Assembly: GCA_022749755.1 (NCBI GenBank)
Contig: CM040447.1
Coordinates: forward strand, 3,990,545 to 4,054,544
DNA: 64,000 nucleotides
Direction of reading: 5' to 3'
Origin: Azadirachta indica
Lineage: Eukaryota > Streptophyta > Magnoliopsida > Sapindales > Meliaceae
Position 1 is the first letter of the stretch. Every line of letters starts with the position of its first letter. Both the position numbers and the translations under genes were made by a program. The notes under the pieces are model-generated. The model did no database searches and was not told where the DNA came from. It saw only the letters and a list, made by a program, of their open reading frames with translations. Shown here piece after piece: positions 10,784 to 21,533 of the stretch.

Positions 10784-12501
10784 ATGTCGTGGAAGGGAAA
10801 GAGGAAGGAGGAGGAGGAGTACGCGTCTGACGGTAGTGACAACGGCCACGGGCCACCGAAGAAAGCTTCCAAGACGGACGCCGCCGATGACTCTGACGAC
10901 ATCGTCGTCTGCGAGGTTTCAATCTTTCTCTCAATTTAGGGTTTGTAAGTCTTGGTTTTGTAAGTGTAAATGGATGAATGGTTGTATAGATTTCGAAGAA
11001 TAGAAGAGTCTCGGTGAGGAACTGGCAAGGGAAGGTCTGGATTGATATTCGTGAGTTCTATGTGAAGGATGGGAAGCAATTTCCTGGGAAAAAAGGTTTC
11101 TTTCTTTCTAATTTGTTTACATTTTGGTAATCTCTGTTCGGATTAGGGTTTTACATTTTGCAGCTTTCTTTTTTTTTTTTTTTTAGTTTTTGGATAAACT
11201 TACAAATTAACCTTGCTCTAGATTCAACTGGAGATGCTTAGGCTGTTAAGATGATGTTTTCCAGAAAACCCTTAATTTGAACTTTTTACTAAAAGTTGAA
11301 AAATTGTGTGATAGCATGTTTTGAAAATGGTTTTCTAGAAACAAAATTATTGAAAATTTCTGGTATCTTTATTTTGAAGCAATGTAAGGAAAAAAGTTGT
11401 GTATTTCTTAATTCTGTTTCTGAAATCACAATACTGAGCATGGTTTTTATCTGCTTTCAGATTTGTAACATAGGAAACAAGTTACTTTATCCGAAAATTT
11501 CGTGAAATTGATGAGATTGTTTGGTTAGCAGCAGGCTTAGTCACCCGAATCCATCTTTTATCATCCTTTACCATATGTTGTTATTGTACTTTTTGAAACA
11601 TTAAAGTTTTCTTCGCTAGACTTCAGCTATTTTAATTTGAAGAAAAAAAGAATAATGTTACCACCTAAGAATTCAAGGCATTTCCAGATGAAGCAAAGTG
11701 TCTGGTTCCTTGACTACCTGAGGCAGTTTGTGTTACCCTGTAGTTTACTTGTGCTTTACATGAATGGAAGTCTCTTTTAGAGCCTTATGTTGTTGCTTAC
11801 TCAAACCAAGTTTTTCCTTTGTACTTTGATGTTTATGATAATGGTGTGTTGTGTACATTTGTTGGGTCAGTTTTCTCAACTTCATCAAAGAATTTTGATC
11901 ACGAGTGCACAATAATTTGCTATAGCAGTTGCGCTATTGGAATTGTTGCACTTAGACTTTGACGGATGAGAACACCTAGAGTTCTGAAGCTCCAATTTTG
12001 GAAGTACTGACCCTGGCTAACCTGTTTCTCTGCGTCAAATATCTTGGTGTTAATTATTTCATTCTTAATCAGCTGTAATATTTTTTTGTCGTTTTTCTAT
12101 CCCCCTCGAGATTCTTACTTCTCATGCCTATTTTAATTCTGCCTCTTGGTCATGTTAATTTTGAAAATGCCATTGCAATATCTTGTTCGAAAGACTTCCT
12201 TACCTCTCTGTGTAAGCATGTTATTGATGTGGCTGCTGTTTAGTGGCTTTTGCTAGTATTTTTAAAGGTTGAAAATCTGTGAGTAGTTATACCCTTTTTC
12301 ACTACCCCTGTTAACTTTTCATATTCCATTCCAGGTATATCATTGAGTGTGGATCAGGTACATATCTCAACTCCTAATGCTTTCCACTAGTAGTCATGAA
12401 AGCAATTTACTAAACTCGGTCTCTCTTTTCTGCCTGTGTAGTGGAATGTACTTCGGAACCACGTGGAAGAAATCGACAAGGCACTTGGTGATAATTCTTA
12501 G
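10784..12501 (+). CDS. KIWI: PC4/p15-type transcriptional coactivator (KIWI-like)
   Basis: Small nuclear single-stranded-DNA-binding coactivator that, in the PC4 family, links activators to RNA polymerase II. Coding exons: 10784-10915, 10990-11095, 12335-12357, 12442-12501; all junctions are GT-AG and keep frame, giving 106 aa (Arabidopsis KIWI is about the same length). Residues 1-44 are a charged, acidic/Lys-rich N-terminal tail (KRKEEEEY, DAADDSDDIVVCE). Residues 45-106 form the PC4 domain: RRVSVRNWQGKVWIDIREFY, then GKKGISLSVDQWN and a C-terminal helix EIDKALGD. A 5'-UTR intron (10695-10768) ends 15 bases before the ATG. The second coding intron is 1.24 kb. No damage is seen; the gene looks functional. 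The name rests on near-complete match of the core to the KIWI type as I remember it. Confidence 0.95.
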
Positions 12502-13803
12502 GGTATTTTAATCATCTCGTCGATGTTTCTAAGTAATGGGTAGCTTGTTGATGGTTAGGTTATTCCTTTTTGGCAGCTGGAAACTAAAAATAGGTGGTGG
12601 ATGTTTTTGTAGTTAATTACTGGGAAATGAATGATAACGATAACTGATGATGTATGGAACAAAACTACCCAACCTAAACTTGGTTTTGTGCAGCGGAGCA
12701 TCCAACTTATGTGATATTTTGCTCAAATATTTTAGATTTTGATCATCTCCACTCCAAAAGTTCTGCTATTTACATGGGTTTCTGTTGATGTTGTTTGATG
12801 TTGGGATGCATATTGTTCAGTGACTGTTGTAATTGAGTATTAAAATGTAAATATTAATATGTACTGATGATTTTACCTTTTCCATTTAGACGTGGGAATT
12901 GAATAGAAATATACGAGCATGATAACTTATGTGCTGACTACATATCGGAACTGATCACATTTCGAGATTTTGCAGGCATATCGGAACTGATAACTTTTGA
13001 GATTATGAAGGATTATATTGATCTTCTGGCTCTCTCTTTAGCTCTATGTCTCTTTTCTCTTAGAGGTCTTCCTCTACTAGCAGGTTTTTCCAGAAAACTT
13101 TCTGGTGTGGATAGGAGATAAGCCTATATTTCTTGATTTCAATAGGATTCTTACAAAAATTGACACTTTTTCATTTTAGTTTTTATTAATTACATAATTT
13201 ATATTTGTTATAATATGTGAGTAAATATTTAGAGTGGACATAACTGTTAGAGTTATTATATATTTCTAACTGTATAATGTAATATATACGTTAATATAAT
13301 AATTAATTATATTAATAAAATATTATCAAAATAAAATTATGATAATATTTTATTAAATATAATTATGTAATAAGGTTAAAAATATAACATAAATTATGGT
13401 AATTTAATGATAACTAAACATAAGTTTCAAAACTAATAAAGTTAAACATATAAAAGTAAAACTTGAATATAGCTAGCAAAATAAAACTTGAACTAATATA
13501 TAATTAATATTTTTATTAATATAATATAATAATTAATTATTTTATTGCTCAAAATTATTGATGGGATTGTTGCAGCCAAACGCGACTCTGTTTGCGAAGG
13601 GTTGCTGTAATATATTTATTCAAAATATATATTTTATTTTTTGGTGTATAATAATAATAATAGTAAATAAATAAAAATAAGAAATAAAATTGACTTGAGC
13701 CGGATCTGTAGTGGACTATTATTAATGGCAGTAAATTGATCCGAGTTTAACAGACCATTAATAAATAATTAATAATAATAAGAATAATAAAATCACTTCC
13801 AAA
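12502..13803. other. KIWI 3' region and AT-rich spacer
   Basis: The first few hundred bases are probably 3' UTR. A ~36-bp imperfect tandem duplication (catatcggaactgat units) lies at 12941-13011. From about 13140 to the gap the sequence is extremely AT-rich with no gene seen. Confidence 0.55.
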
Positions 13804-13903
13804 NNNNNNNNNNNNNNNNNNNNNNNNNNNNNNNNNNNNNNNNNNNNNNNNNNNNNNNNNNNNNNNNNNNNNNNNNNNNNNNNNNNNNNNNNNNNNNNNN
13901 NNN
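13804..13903. other. Assembly gap (100 N)
   Basis: Exactly 100 unknown bases, the usual placeholder for a gap of unknown size. The 5' part of the LINE to its right is probably hidden or lost here. Confidence 0.98.
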
Positions 13904-14361
13904 GAGAAGGAAGCAGTACTTCGGAGCTCTTCGGGAGAAACTGCAAACTTAAAGCATTTGCCACCTTCTATGCAAATCCTAGCGGAAATAAGGGCAGTTG
14001 AGAAGAAGTCTGAAGAGTTCTTGCGAGATGAAGAGATTTATTGGCGGCGAAGATCTGGAACAACATGGCTTCATGCAGGAGACAGAAATGCAAAATATTT
14101 CGATACCAAGGCAAGTTCAAGGAGATAGCGAAACACCATCGAGGGAATCCTGACAGAAAACGATAAATGGAGCGATGAGCCTGAAGAAGTTGAAGCAGAA
14201 TTTGTAAAGTATTTTTCATCTTTATCAGATCTTCTAACCCCTCAACAAGTCACATGGAAAAGATTCTTGCTTCTATAGAGGCAAGAGTAAATGACAGGAC
14301 GAATGGCTTTCTTGATCAAAACTTTACTAAGGAGGAGGTAGCACTACAGTATTTCTTCGAT
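13904..14361 (+). pseudogene. LINE ORF2 fragment, endonuclease-RT linker region
   Basis: Translation gives the linker typical of plant L1-type elements: EEIYWRRRSGTTWLHAGDRN, AKYFDTKASSRR, then RNTIEGILTENDKWSDEPEE. It carries a stop (TAG) after SSRR and a frameshift further on. Reading ends at VALQYFFD near 14361, where the reverse transcriptase domain should begin (normally a KAPGPDG-like stretch). It then runs into unrelated repeats. Left boundary is the assembly gap, so the endonuclease domain is not visible. Retrotransposition protein, now dead. Confidence 0.88.
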
Positions 14362-15050
14362 AAATGTTAATTTCTAATTTTTTTCTAAAACTGCAAATGA
14401 TCTCAGTAACCAAAATAAGGGTAGAAAAAATCTTATATTTCTTAGTAACAACTAAAGTTCACAATTTAGGGAAAGGATAAGTATTTTCGGCAATTGTCAA
14501 GGTAAGGGAGAAGGTAAAGAAGATTGACTTGAATTTTGCTAAGTATGTATGGGTATGTTTTCATTAAACACAAAAGCAATATAGGGTAAAAGTAAGGATT
14601 TTTGATTATCAAGATAAGGGAGAAGGTAAATAAGATTGACCTAAAATTTGCTCAGTATTGGTATGTTTTCATTAAACACAAAATGGCATTGTATGGTCAC
14701 TATAATAACATCTGTAGCAAAATTGGTGTGTACGGTCACTATAGCTAAACTAGTGTGTATGGTCATTGTAGCATGATACATATGTATAATCACTATAGCA
14801 CGATACATGCAGTATTGTTACTGTAGTAAAATGACGAAAAACGAAAACGATGTCATTTTATATTAGTGATACCTAAATATCATAAATTACTAATATATGT
14901 GTTAGTGTCAACATATGTGTTAGTGTTAGTAAATATTGATATTTTTTTTTATTATTTATAAAAAAAATTTATTTTATTTATTTTTTTTGACACTTTATAC
15001 AAAATATCAGAAGTTTAGTATCAGTAGTGCTCATAAGGCTCTGACCTAAA
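14362..15050. repeat. Unidentified repeat-rich block inside the LINE
   Basis: About 0.69 kb separates two pieces of the LINE frame and takes the place of roughly 30 codons. It holds a ~120-bp imperfect tandem duplication (units from about 14479 and 14599, each containing aagggagaaggtaaa and gtatgttttcattaaacaca). Next comes an array of short units at about 14695-14830 built on tatggtcactatagc. Then comes the near-palindrome aaacgatgtcatttt. No coding potential. Could be a non-autonomous element or a rearrangement product; no target duplication found. Confidence 0.6.
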
Positions 15051-15054
15051 TAGT

Positions 15055-16030
15055 TTTCCAAATTAGGACTCAGTTGGGGATTTAGTAGCTGATTTTTGTC
15101 TTAATATTTTAAATGAGGGAGGAGATGTGTAGACAATCAATCATACTTACATTGCAATTAATTCCAAAAATAAAAAATCCAGAAAGAGCAGGAGATTATT
15201 GCCCAATCAGTTTGTGCAGTGTCAGCTGCAAGATTATATCAAAGGTGTTGGCTAATAGACTAAGGTAGTTCTAAAGGAGAATAGTACTCTTTATCAATGT
15301 GCTTTTATCTCTGATAGACTCATAACAAATAACATTATTATTGGTTATGAGTGTGTTCACAAAATCAAGCATAGTAAAAATGGTAAACAAAGTTATATGG
15401 CCTTGAAATTAGACAAAAGCAAGGCATATGATAGAATGGAATAGAGTTTTCTAAAGGCCAACATGTTAAAATTGGGATTTGCTTCAAAATGGGTGGAGCT
15501 TGTCATAAGGTGCATTTCCTCATCATCTTTCTATATCCTACTAAATAGAGAGGTTCGTGGATATATTACCCCTGAACGAGGATTAAGGCAAGGATGCCCA
15601 CCTTTTCCCTATCTTTTGATAATTTGCATAGAAGCTTTATCATCTTCAATAATCAGAGCAGAGCAAGATAACCGTATCTATGGCATCAAGTTTGGAAGCT
15701 CAGGCACCTCCATTTCCTATTTGGTTTTTACAGTTCAATATTTGCCCGAGCTAATAATGCAAAAAGCTGATAGCTAAAGGATATCTAGATCTATATTCTC
15801 CACTTTAGGCCAAGTCATAATTATAGTAAATCTTCTGTGTTCTTCAGCCCCAATACTAGTTCTTCACTAGTGGATTCTATCAAGAACATTTTTAACTTGG
15901 GGGTTGTTTCTTGTTATGAAAAATATATTGGGCTTCCATCTATGATTGGTAGAAATAGAACCCAGTTTTTTCACATTTTTAAAGAGAGAATTAGTCTTAA
16001 GATTACTAGCTGGAGATCAAAATTATTCTC
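15055..16030 (+). pseudogene. LINE reverse transcriptase domain, broken
   Basis: Recognisable RT blocks in order: GDLVADFCLNILNEGGD; then, after a stop and frameshift, IPKIKNPERAGDYCPISLCS and KIISKVLANRL; CAFISDRLITNNIIIGYE; YMALKLDKSKAYDRME; GLRQGCPPFPYLLIICIE. The catalytic FADD box is destroyed: text reads LVF, then a small deletion, then IFARANNA. After another frame change come the C-terminal blocks VFFSPNTS and GLPSMIGRNRTQFFHIFKER, ending in SWRSKLFS at 16030, where a Copia element has jumped in. The frame resumes at 21534. Confidence 0.92.
16025..16030. repeat. Target-site duplication of the Copia element (left)
   Basis: attctc here is repeated at 21534-21539 on the far side. Removing one copy plus the element joins LINE codons ...KLFS to SDRKEV... 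in frame, confirming this as the insertion site. Confidence 0.85.
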
Positions 16031-16727
16031 TATTAGGAAATTAGAGGTTGAAACAAAATACATAACTACAATGAAATTGAAAAAAACAATAAAAATAAAT
16101 GTTATGTAAGAGGTATAACCATTTATCAAATTAACAATAATAAGTAAGAGTAATAATTGTCCATAGTAAAATAAAGTAACAAAATAAATCGATACAAATA
16201 TTTACGCGGAAAACCCCTAAACAAATTAGGGTAAAAATCACAGGCAAATATAAGAGTATTTCACTATTTTAAAATGGAGATTACAACCCTCTTTCTCTCT
16301 AATAACAAAGAAAAAACAATTATCTAAATATGAGTATTTTACACTCTCTCTCGAAATAGGAGAAACAACTTTAAGTGAAGAATACAACACAAAGAAAAAA
16401 CTAATTTTTTCTCTCTTTGTAAAAACTCTCAAAAGATGATTTTGGGATAGATAAAATGGTGAAAGGGGTGAGGTATTTATAGTGGTTTCCTTCTCCCCAT
16501 TTTCCACACATATTCCACAATTTACTCTACAAATTTCTCGACCTACCAATCACTACTTAAATCCAAACTTTTTCCACCTAACACCAACTTTATTAGTAAA
16601 AAGGAGTAGCTGCACTTTCGGTGCTCACATACGGCACGACACTGTTTATAGATACGGTATTGTTCATTTATATAGTACTGTTCATTTATACAGTACTGTT
16701 CACTAAAAGTGAACTTTACAATTTCAT
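16031..16727 (-). repeat. Copia 3' LTR
   Basis: On the minus strand begins tgaaattgtaaagttcact and ends ...ttcctaata at the LINE junction. Matches the right LTR along its whole length with scattered differences. Contains tandem gtactgttcatttata units near 16661-16702. Confidence 0.88.
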
Positions 16728-16740
16728 ATTTCCCACTTAA
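16728..16740 (-). promoter_or_regulatory. Copia polypurine tract
   Basis: On the minus strand the bases just before the 3' LTR read aagtgggaaata, the expected plus-strand primer position. Confidence 0.65.
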
Positions 16741-16820
16741 AAGTACCCTTTTGGTCATCCCTCATTACTTGCCAATTCCATGTTTGCTTACGTTTTTGTT
16801 AGGCCATATGAGGATCTGCA

Positions 16821-17450
16821 CTATATAAACTTGTCACTGTTTATTGACTTGGTCACTACATCTGCTAGGTTCTTGTTAGTGTATATCTTTTGCATATCTA
16901 CACTTCCATCTTCCACTACTTCTCGAACAAAATGATATTGAACCTTTATGTGCTTTGTCCTTGAATGAAATGCTGGATTCCTTACAATATGCATGGCGCT
17001 TTGACTGTTACAAAACAAAGTGATCTTATGTTGTTTGTGTCCAAGCTTTTCTAATAATCTTTGAATTTAGATAACTTCCTTACAAGCTGGTGTAGCCACC
17101 ATGTATTCTGCTTCTGTTGTGGATAATGCGATAACAGTTTGTAATTTTAAAACCCAACTTACAGCTCCCTTTGCAAATGTCAACACATAGCCTGTAGTAG
17201 ATTTCCTTTTATCCAGATCTCTTGCAAAATCTGAGTCCATATAACCCCTGACAATGAATTTCAATCCTTCATACCATAATGCAGCATATGAGGTTCCTTT
17301 AATGTATTTCAGAATCCTTTTCGTAGTTTGCCAATGCTTTCTACTAGGATTCACCATAAAATGACTAACTGCTCCCACTGCTTGTACAATGTCTGGTCTT
17401 ATGCATATCATAGCGAACATCAAACTTCCCATTGTTGATGCATATGACAC
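16821..17450 (-). pseudogene. Copia RNase H region
   Basis: Minus-strand reading shows SYASTMGSLMFAMICIRPDI, YIKGTSYAALWYEG, the RNase H block VRGYMDSDFARDLDKRKS and AVSWVLKLQTVIALSTTEAE. After a break come HIVRNPAFHSRTKHIKVQYH and VTKSIN. These are the standard C-terminal blocks of Copia pol. A stop/frameshift separates the two parts near 17060. Confidence 0.9.
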
Positions 17451-17579
17451 TCAAGACATCTCTCTCCTCTTTGCTTCATTGCTAGGACACATACTTGAGG
17501 ATAACTTGAAATTAATAAAAAGTGTGGTAGAAATTGACTTACTTTCTTGTATGTTGAAGCGTCGTACGATTTTTTTCAA

Positions 17580-18662
17580 GTAATTCTTCTGAGATAGTCA
17601 AATCTTCCTATTATTTCTGTCTCGGTGAATTTGCATCCCTAAAATCTTGTTTGTTAGTCCCAAGTCCTTATTTCAAATCCCTTTGTCAACTGTGCCTTTA
17701 ATTCTTGGACTCGATCTTTATTGAGGTCTACTACTAACATGTCATCCACATACAACAACAAAATAATGAAATCATTATCACCATCAAACATCTTGTACTA
17801 CGTACAATGGTCTAAACTAAGTCTATTGTACCTAAGGCTAATTATGAAGGAATTAAATCTCTTGTACCAATACCTTGGCTCTTGTTTGAGACCATATAAA
17901 GACTTGTTTAACTTACAAACTAAGTTCTCCTTGCCTGTTTCAGTAAAACCTTTTGGTTGGAGCATATAGATTTCTTCTTCAAGTTTGATATGAAGAAATG
18001 CAGTTTTGACATCTAACTGCACAATATATAAATCAAATGTAGCACATATAGCCAGGACTATTTTGAATTTGTAAGTCGAACCATTGGTGAAAATATCTCA
18101 TTAAAGCCAATACCCTTTTTCTTGAGCATATCCTTTTACCACTAATTGTGCACAATACCATTCTACTTGATAATTGCTATCCCCGCTTGATCTTGTAGGC
18201 CCATTTATTACCGATGGCTTTTCTTTCATGTGGTAATGGTACTAGTTCCCATGTCTTGTTCTTTTGTAGAGCTTTAATTTCTTCCTGCATTGCTGCCATC
18301 CATAAAGATGCATCTGAGCTACTCGAAGTTTTATGAAAAGCTGAGGGCTCGCCATTCTCTGTTAAAAGATAGTATGCTACATTACTCTTCATAACATACT
18401 CCGAGTGCCAAGTTGGTGGTTTTCTCTTGTGAGTTGATCGACGAACTTCTGGAGCCTCGACCTTAATTGGTTCTTGTACCTCATGCTCTGGTGATGTTTT
18501 AGAAAAGTTTGAAATTTCTTGTGTTTTATCATTTTCCACATTTAATGTTGTAGTCTTTGAGCTTTCCTTCAATGTGCTATCATCTCTATCTTTTTCTTGT
18601 AATTGATCTTCTACAAAGATAACATTCCTGTTGACTATGACCTTGCGGGTAGTAGGTCCCAC
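17580..18662 (-). pseudogene. Copia reverse transcriptase region
   Basis: Includes the pre-RT stretch RRSTHKRKPPTWHSEYVM and the RT entry block WMAAMQEEIKALQKNKTWEL. Further on are MQLDVKTAFLHIKLEEEIYM (the first catalytic Asp region) and NKSLYGLKQEPRYWYKRFNS. The LLYVDD-type box follows in opposite-strand text near 17730-17760 (MLVVDL/DDM-like), now off frame. Several stops and shifts. Confidence 0.9.
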
Positions 18663-18910
18663 AAGCGATACCCCTTTATACCATCAGCATACCCTAAGAA
18701 TATACACTTTCTAGATTTCAGATCTAACTTCGATATTTCTTGGGCATTATACATTATATACACAGGACATCTAAATGAATATAGATGAGAGTAATAAGTT
18801 AGTTTACCAGTCTACATCTCGATCAGTGTCTTTAACCCAATTGCTATTGATGGTGACCGATTTATCACATAACAAGCGATCTTTGTTGCTTCCGCCTGAA
18901 ATGAATTAAG

Positions 18911-19428
18911 TTATCCCGCAGTCTTCAACATAGCTTTCATCCTTTCTATAAAAGTTTTGTTCATCCACTCTGCCACTCCATTTTGTTGCACAGTATATTG
19001 CACCGTGAACTGTCTTTCAATACCTTCTTGCTTACATAGTGCAAGAAACTTACTATCTGTATACTCTCTTTCATTGTCTGTTCTTAAACACTTGATCTTC
19101 TTTCTAGATTCAAGTTTTACTTGCGCTTTGAAGTCTTTGAATACTAGAAACGCATCTAATTTTTTCTTGTTTCGATATATCCAACATCTCCTGGAGTAAT
19201 CATCAATAAAAGTCACAAGATACTTTGCTCTTTCTAGAGATACTTCCGGTGATTCCAAATATCAGAATGAATCAAGTTTAGAATGCATTTGCTCCCAGAA
19301 TCAGATTTGTTGAACTTCAATCTATGCTGCTTACTTGTAACACAATGTTCGGAAAATGGTAATTTTACTACTTTAAGTCTTAGAAGTAGCTTTCGGTCGA
19401 ACAGAATCTTCAAACCTTGTTCTGACAT
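18911..19428 (-). pseudogene. Copia integrase region
   Basis: The zinc-binding (pre-integrase) part reads MSEQGLKILFDRKLLLRL and PFSEHCVTSKQHRLKF. The catalytic core follows with TFIDDYSRRCWIY, CLRTDNEREY and an NGVAEWMNKTFIER block holding the final Glu. A frameshift lies between the zinc part and the core near 19250. Confidence 0.9.
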
Positions 19429-20094
19429 GTGGCCGAGTTTAAGATGCTACATCATTGTCAATTCTTCTCCTTTGCCAATTGAAGCAACACACCCATTAGC
19501 TTTCTATTTTGTTTCTCCTTTAAGCACGAATAGATTTGCAGTAATCTTTTCTACTTCAAAACCATAAGCAGTCCTCTAACAATTTTCATAATCCCATTCT
19601 CAATATAGGTTTTGCATCCAAGATCATCTAATTGTCTTAAAGGCAATAGATTCTTCTTCAGGCCTTTGACATGTCATACCTCTTAATAGTGCAAGCTGTT
19701 CCATCATGCATTTTTATCGTGACAGTAGCAATACAGACGATCTCAAAGGCGTGACATCACCCATGTATACAGATCTTTCAGAGATAGATTCATATGTGTG
19801 AAACCATTCTCTTCGACAGGTCATGTGCCATGTTGCTTTTGAGTTTACAAGCCAGATATCAGCAAGTCATTTTCTACCTTTTATAATTGTCATTGCCTCA
19901 CTGTATAGTACTTTACTATCATTTAAGGTACTTGCAACACAACTATGAGCCTTTGATGTCTCAGAATCTCCATTCTTTTTGTTATTCCAACAATCCTTTT
20001 GACGTGCCCTTTCTTGCCTCAATTGTAGCATTTGACATTCTTCTTACTTCTTGATTTTGATCTACCTTGATTTTGATTGCCACTGGACTTGCGT

Positions 20095-20705
20095 TCAGTT
20101 GATCTTCCTTTTATCATCGATAACGCTTTTCAAACTTACATTTCTATCTTTCTTGTTTCTGCGCCTTCTTTCTTCTTCTAAGACAGTGACTCCAATATCA
20201 TTGAAGACTAGAGAGTTCATTTGGACATTAGTTATCAAGATGATGAGTTGATCATACAAGTCAGTAGACTTTAAAGTAGAATCTTCGCACATTCATTTTT
20301 CTCTATTTTGTACCCCAACGTTGTAAGTTATGAAAATAAAGTTTTTAAGGTGTTGATATGATTAGTCACCGATGTGGATTCTATCATTTGAAGAGTGTAA
20401 AGTCTTTTTTTTAAGAAAATTTTGTTGTGTAGTGACTTGGCCTTGTACAATTTTGTTAAGGTATCCCATATCTCCTTTGCCGTCTTCATCTCTTCCACAC
20501 TAGCTAATACTCCATCGGCTAGTTCCAAGTGTAGATCGACAATTGTATCACCGTCCATCTCATTCCACTTGTCTGTGTCGATATCCGAGAGTTTTTCGTT
20601 AATTGCTGCTAGACATTTGTCCTTCCTTAAAATTGCCTTCATTTTCATTTTCCACAACGAAAAATTGTTTCCGTTGAACTTTTCAATTTTGAACTTTGCT
20701 GCCAT
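20095..20705 (-). pseudogene. Copia gag
   Basis: Starts at the ATG 20705-20703 with MAAKFKIEKFNGNNFSLWKM, the classic start of Tnt1/Tork-like gag. It continues through DKWNEMDGDTIVDLHLELAD and EEMKTAKEIWDTLTKLYKAK. A stop falls at 20328. The frame resumes as LYDQLIILITNVQMNSL and VLEEERRRRNKKDRN. Protein would form virus-like particles in the cytoplasm; now truncated. Confidence 0.9.
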
Positions 20706-20805
20706 TGTAGATGACTATCTGCTTCTCACTTATACCAAATTTTATTAACTTACTGTCAATAGTACTTGTGAATAGTAACTATAAATAGTAACCCGCCAAT
20801 CAATT

Positions 20806-20817
20806 GCTCTGATACCA
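20806..20817 (-). promoter_or_regulatory. Copia primer-binding site
   Basis: On the minus strand tggtatcagagc stands one base inside the 5' LTR end; complementary to the 3' end of initiator tRNA-Met, the usual primer for plant Copia elements. Confidence 0.9.
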
Positions 20818-20818
20818 C

Positions 20819-21533
20819 TATTAGGAAATTAGGATTTGAAGCAAAACATGTAACTACAATGAAATTGAGAAAACAATGAAAACAAATGTTATATAGAAGG
20901 TATAACCATTCATCAAACTAACAATAATAAGTAGGAGGTATAACCGTTATAGAAAAAATAAAGTAACAAAATAAATTGACACAAATATTTTATGTGGAAA
21001 ATTTCTAAACAAATTAGGGTAAAAATCACGGGCAAGCATATGAGTATTTTACTATTTTAAAGTAGGGGTTACAACTCTTTTTCTCTCTAATAACAAAGAA
21101 AGAACAACTCTCTAAATAGGAGTATTTCGCACTCTCTTTCAAAATAAAAGAAACAACTCTAAGTGAAGAATACAACATAAAGAAAAAATTAATTTTTCTC
21201 TCTTTGTAAAAACTCTCAAAGGATGATTTTGGGATGAATAGAATAGTGAAAGAGGTGAGGTATTTATAATAGTTTCTTTCTCCTCTTTTTTCACACACAT
21301 TTCATAATTTATTCCACAAATTTCTTGACCTACCAACCATTAGTTAAATTCAAATTTTTTTCACCTAACACCAATCTCATTAGTAAAGAAATTAAAAAAA
21401 AAATTGCTGCACTTTCAGTGTATTTTAGTGTCACATACGGTACAATAATGTTTATAAAAACAATACTATTTATTTATACGGTACTGTTTATCTATACATT
21501 ACTGTTCACCAAAAGTGAACTTTACAATTTCAC
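20819..21533 (-). repeat. Copia 5' LTR
   Basis: Right-hand LTR, about 714 bp; begins (minus strand) tgaaattgtaaagttcact and ends cctaata before the primer-binding site. Followed at 21534 by the second attctc target copy. Confidence 0.88.

Larger units (their letters stand above)
16031..21533 (-). mobile_element. Copia LTR retrotransposon nested in the LINE
   Basis: A 5.5-kb element oriented on the minus strand, with ~0.7-kb LTRs at both ends, a tRNA-Met type primer-binding site just inside the 5' (right) LTR, a purine tract just inside the 3' (left) LTR, and a decayed gag-integrase-RT-RNase H order typical of Copia (Tork/Tnt1-like by gag and RT wording). It carries the 5-6-bp target duplication attctc. 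LTRs differ at many positions and the coding region has numerous stops and frameshifts, so the insertion is old and non-autonomous. Confidence 0.93.

Noticed and set aside
10617..10934. 105-codon minus-strand frame over the KIWI first exon
   Set aside because: Antisense shadow of the real exon and its 5'-UTR intron poly-T.
16238..16758. Open frames in both strands of the Copia LTR (also 21026-21336)
   Set aside because: They appear twice because the LTR is duplicated; no coding meaning.
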